From positions 927-6,808 of the forward strand of contig DCIL01000048.1 in the NCBI GenBank assembly GCA_002315875.1: a stretch of DNA of 5,882 nucleotides, written 5' to 3'. The stretch is from Verrucomicrobia bacterium UBA1727 (lineage in GTDB: Bacteria > Verrucomicrobiota > Kiritimatiellia > RFP12 > UBA1067). The notes below the pieces were generated by a model that searched no databases, was not told the origin of the DNA, and saw nothing but the letters and a program-made list of their open reading frames with translations. Position numbers and translations under genes: made by a program. Positions 5,671 to 5,882 of the stretch are shown here, one piece after another (positions within the stretch are counted from its first letter, which is position 1; each line of letters begins with the position of its first letter).

Positions 5671-5882
5671 TCATCTCTTAACGATGTAGTCAAGCCAGCA
5701 CTTGCACGGGGCATTGGGATTGGCCGTTGCAACGGCCTTGACGAGCCTGAAGACGCGAGAATAGATGTCACCGGCATCCGGATAATCAAGAACGTGCTCG
5801 ACACACTTCCCAAACGCACCCCAAAGCCAATCCTCAAGCGCCTCGTAATCCTTGCCTTTGCCCTTCTTCGCGATCTTCACAA
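5671..5882 (-). CDS. Small unrecognised protein, or C-terminal end of a longer one
   Basis: The reading frame is open from the right edge to a TGA at 5671-5673. A GTG at 5880 could start a 69-residue protein, but the frame has no stop before the edge, so this may be the tail of a larger gene. The translated part starts VKIAKKGKGK (lysine-rich), followed by a mixed helical-looking segment with three tryptophans, three cysteines (one pair as CKC) and an ending WLDYIVKR. It has no signal peptide or membrane segment and matches no family I know. Codon choice (many G or C third bases, GAG, AAG, CTT/CTC) and composition look like real coding sequence. It is separated from the tRNA operon by its own downstream gap and so is probably a different transcript. 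Confidence 0.5.
   Translation of the reverse strand, partial: VKIAKKGKGKDYEALEDWLWGAFGKCVEHVLDYPDAGDIYSRVFRLVKAVATANPNAPCKCWLDYIVKR

Noticed and set aside
5453..5674. Short minus-strand open frame across tRNA-Leu and the intergenic gap
   Set aside because: It runs through the tRNA and promoter, has no coding character, and is better explained by those features.

Overview
The window is a GC-rich bacterial stretch in which every supported gene lies on the minus strand, so it is read here from high to low coordinate. In that order it holds: the end of a small unrecognised gene (right edge), a 165-base intergenic region with a strong stable-RNA-type promoter, tRNA-Leu(CAG), tRNA-Glu(CTC), an AsmA-like membrane-anchored protein, ksgA/rsmA (16S rRNA adenine dimethyltransferase), a eukaryote-type hexokinase, dapB (lysine/peptidoglycan precursor synthesis), and a Tat-exported Gfo/Idh/MocA-fold protein of the GH109 alpha-N-acetylgalactosaminidase type that runs off the left edge.

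Spacing is very tight. The tRNAs are 9 nt apart. The AsmA-like gene begins 9 nt after the CCA of tRNA-Glu. AsmA-like/ksgA and ksgA/hexokinase each overlap by 4 bases (ATGA), hexokinase/dapB are 15 nt apart, and dapB/GH109 are 43 nt apart, that gap being filled by a 9-bp tandem repeat. I see no terminator and no second clear promoter between the tRNAs and dapB. The simplest reading is one mixed tRNA-mRNA operon driven by the promoter at about 5518-5547, with the GH109 gene either at its tail or separately controlled.

The genes do not form one pathway. They combine translation functions (two tRNAs, KsgA), envelope maintenance (AsmA-like), sugar entry into metabolism (hexokinase), diaminopimelate synthesis (DapB) and glycan degradation (GH109). 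A loose inferred theme is growth on host or environmental glycans by a Gram-negative-type cell: GH109 would release GalNAc outside the cytoplasm, hexokinase would phosphorylate hexoses, and the AsmA-like and DapB proteins serve envelope synthesis.

The lineage cannot be fixed from this sequence. A eukaryote-type hexokinase, a Tat-targeted GH109 protein, an AsmA-like protein with a diverged middle and high GC together fit the PVC group (Kiritimatiellota, Lentisphaerota or Verrucomicrobiota, perhaps gut-associated); this is an inference. I found no CRISPR, phage, insertion sequence or defence system, and no clear evidence of a wholly new system. The most unusual points are the tandem repeat standing where the GH109 ribosome binding site should be and the tRNA-headed protein operon.
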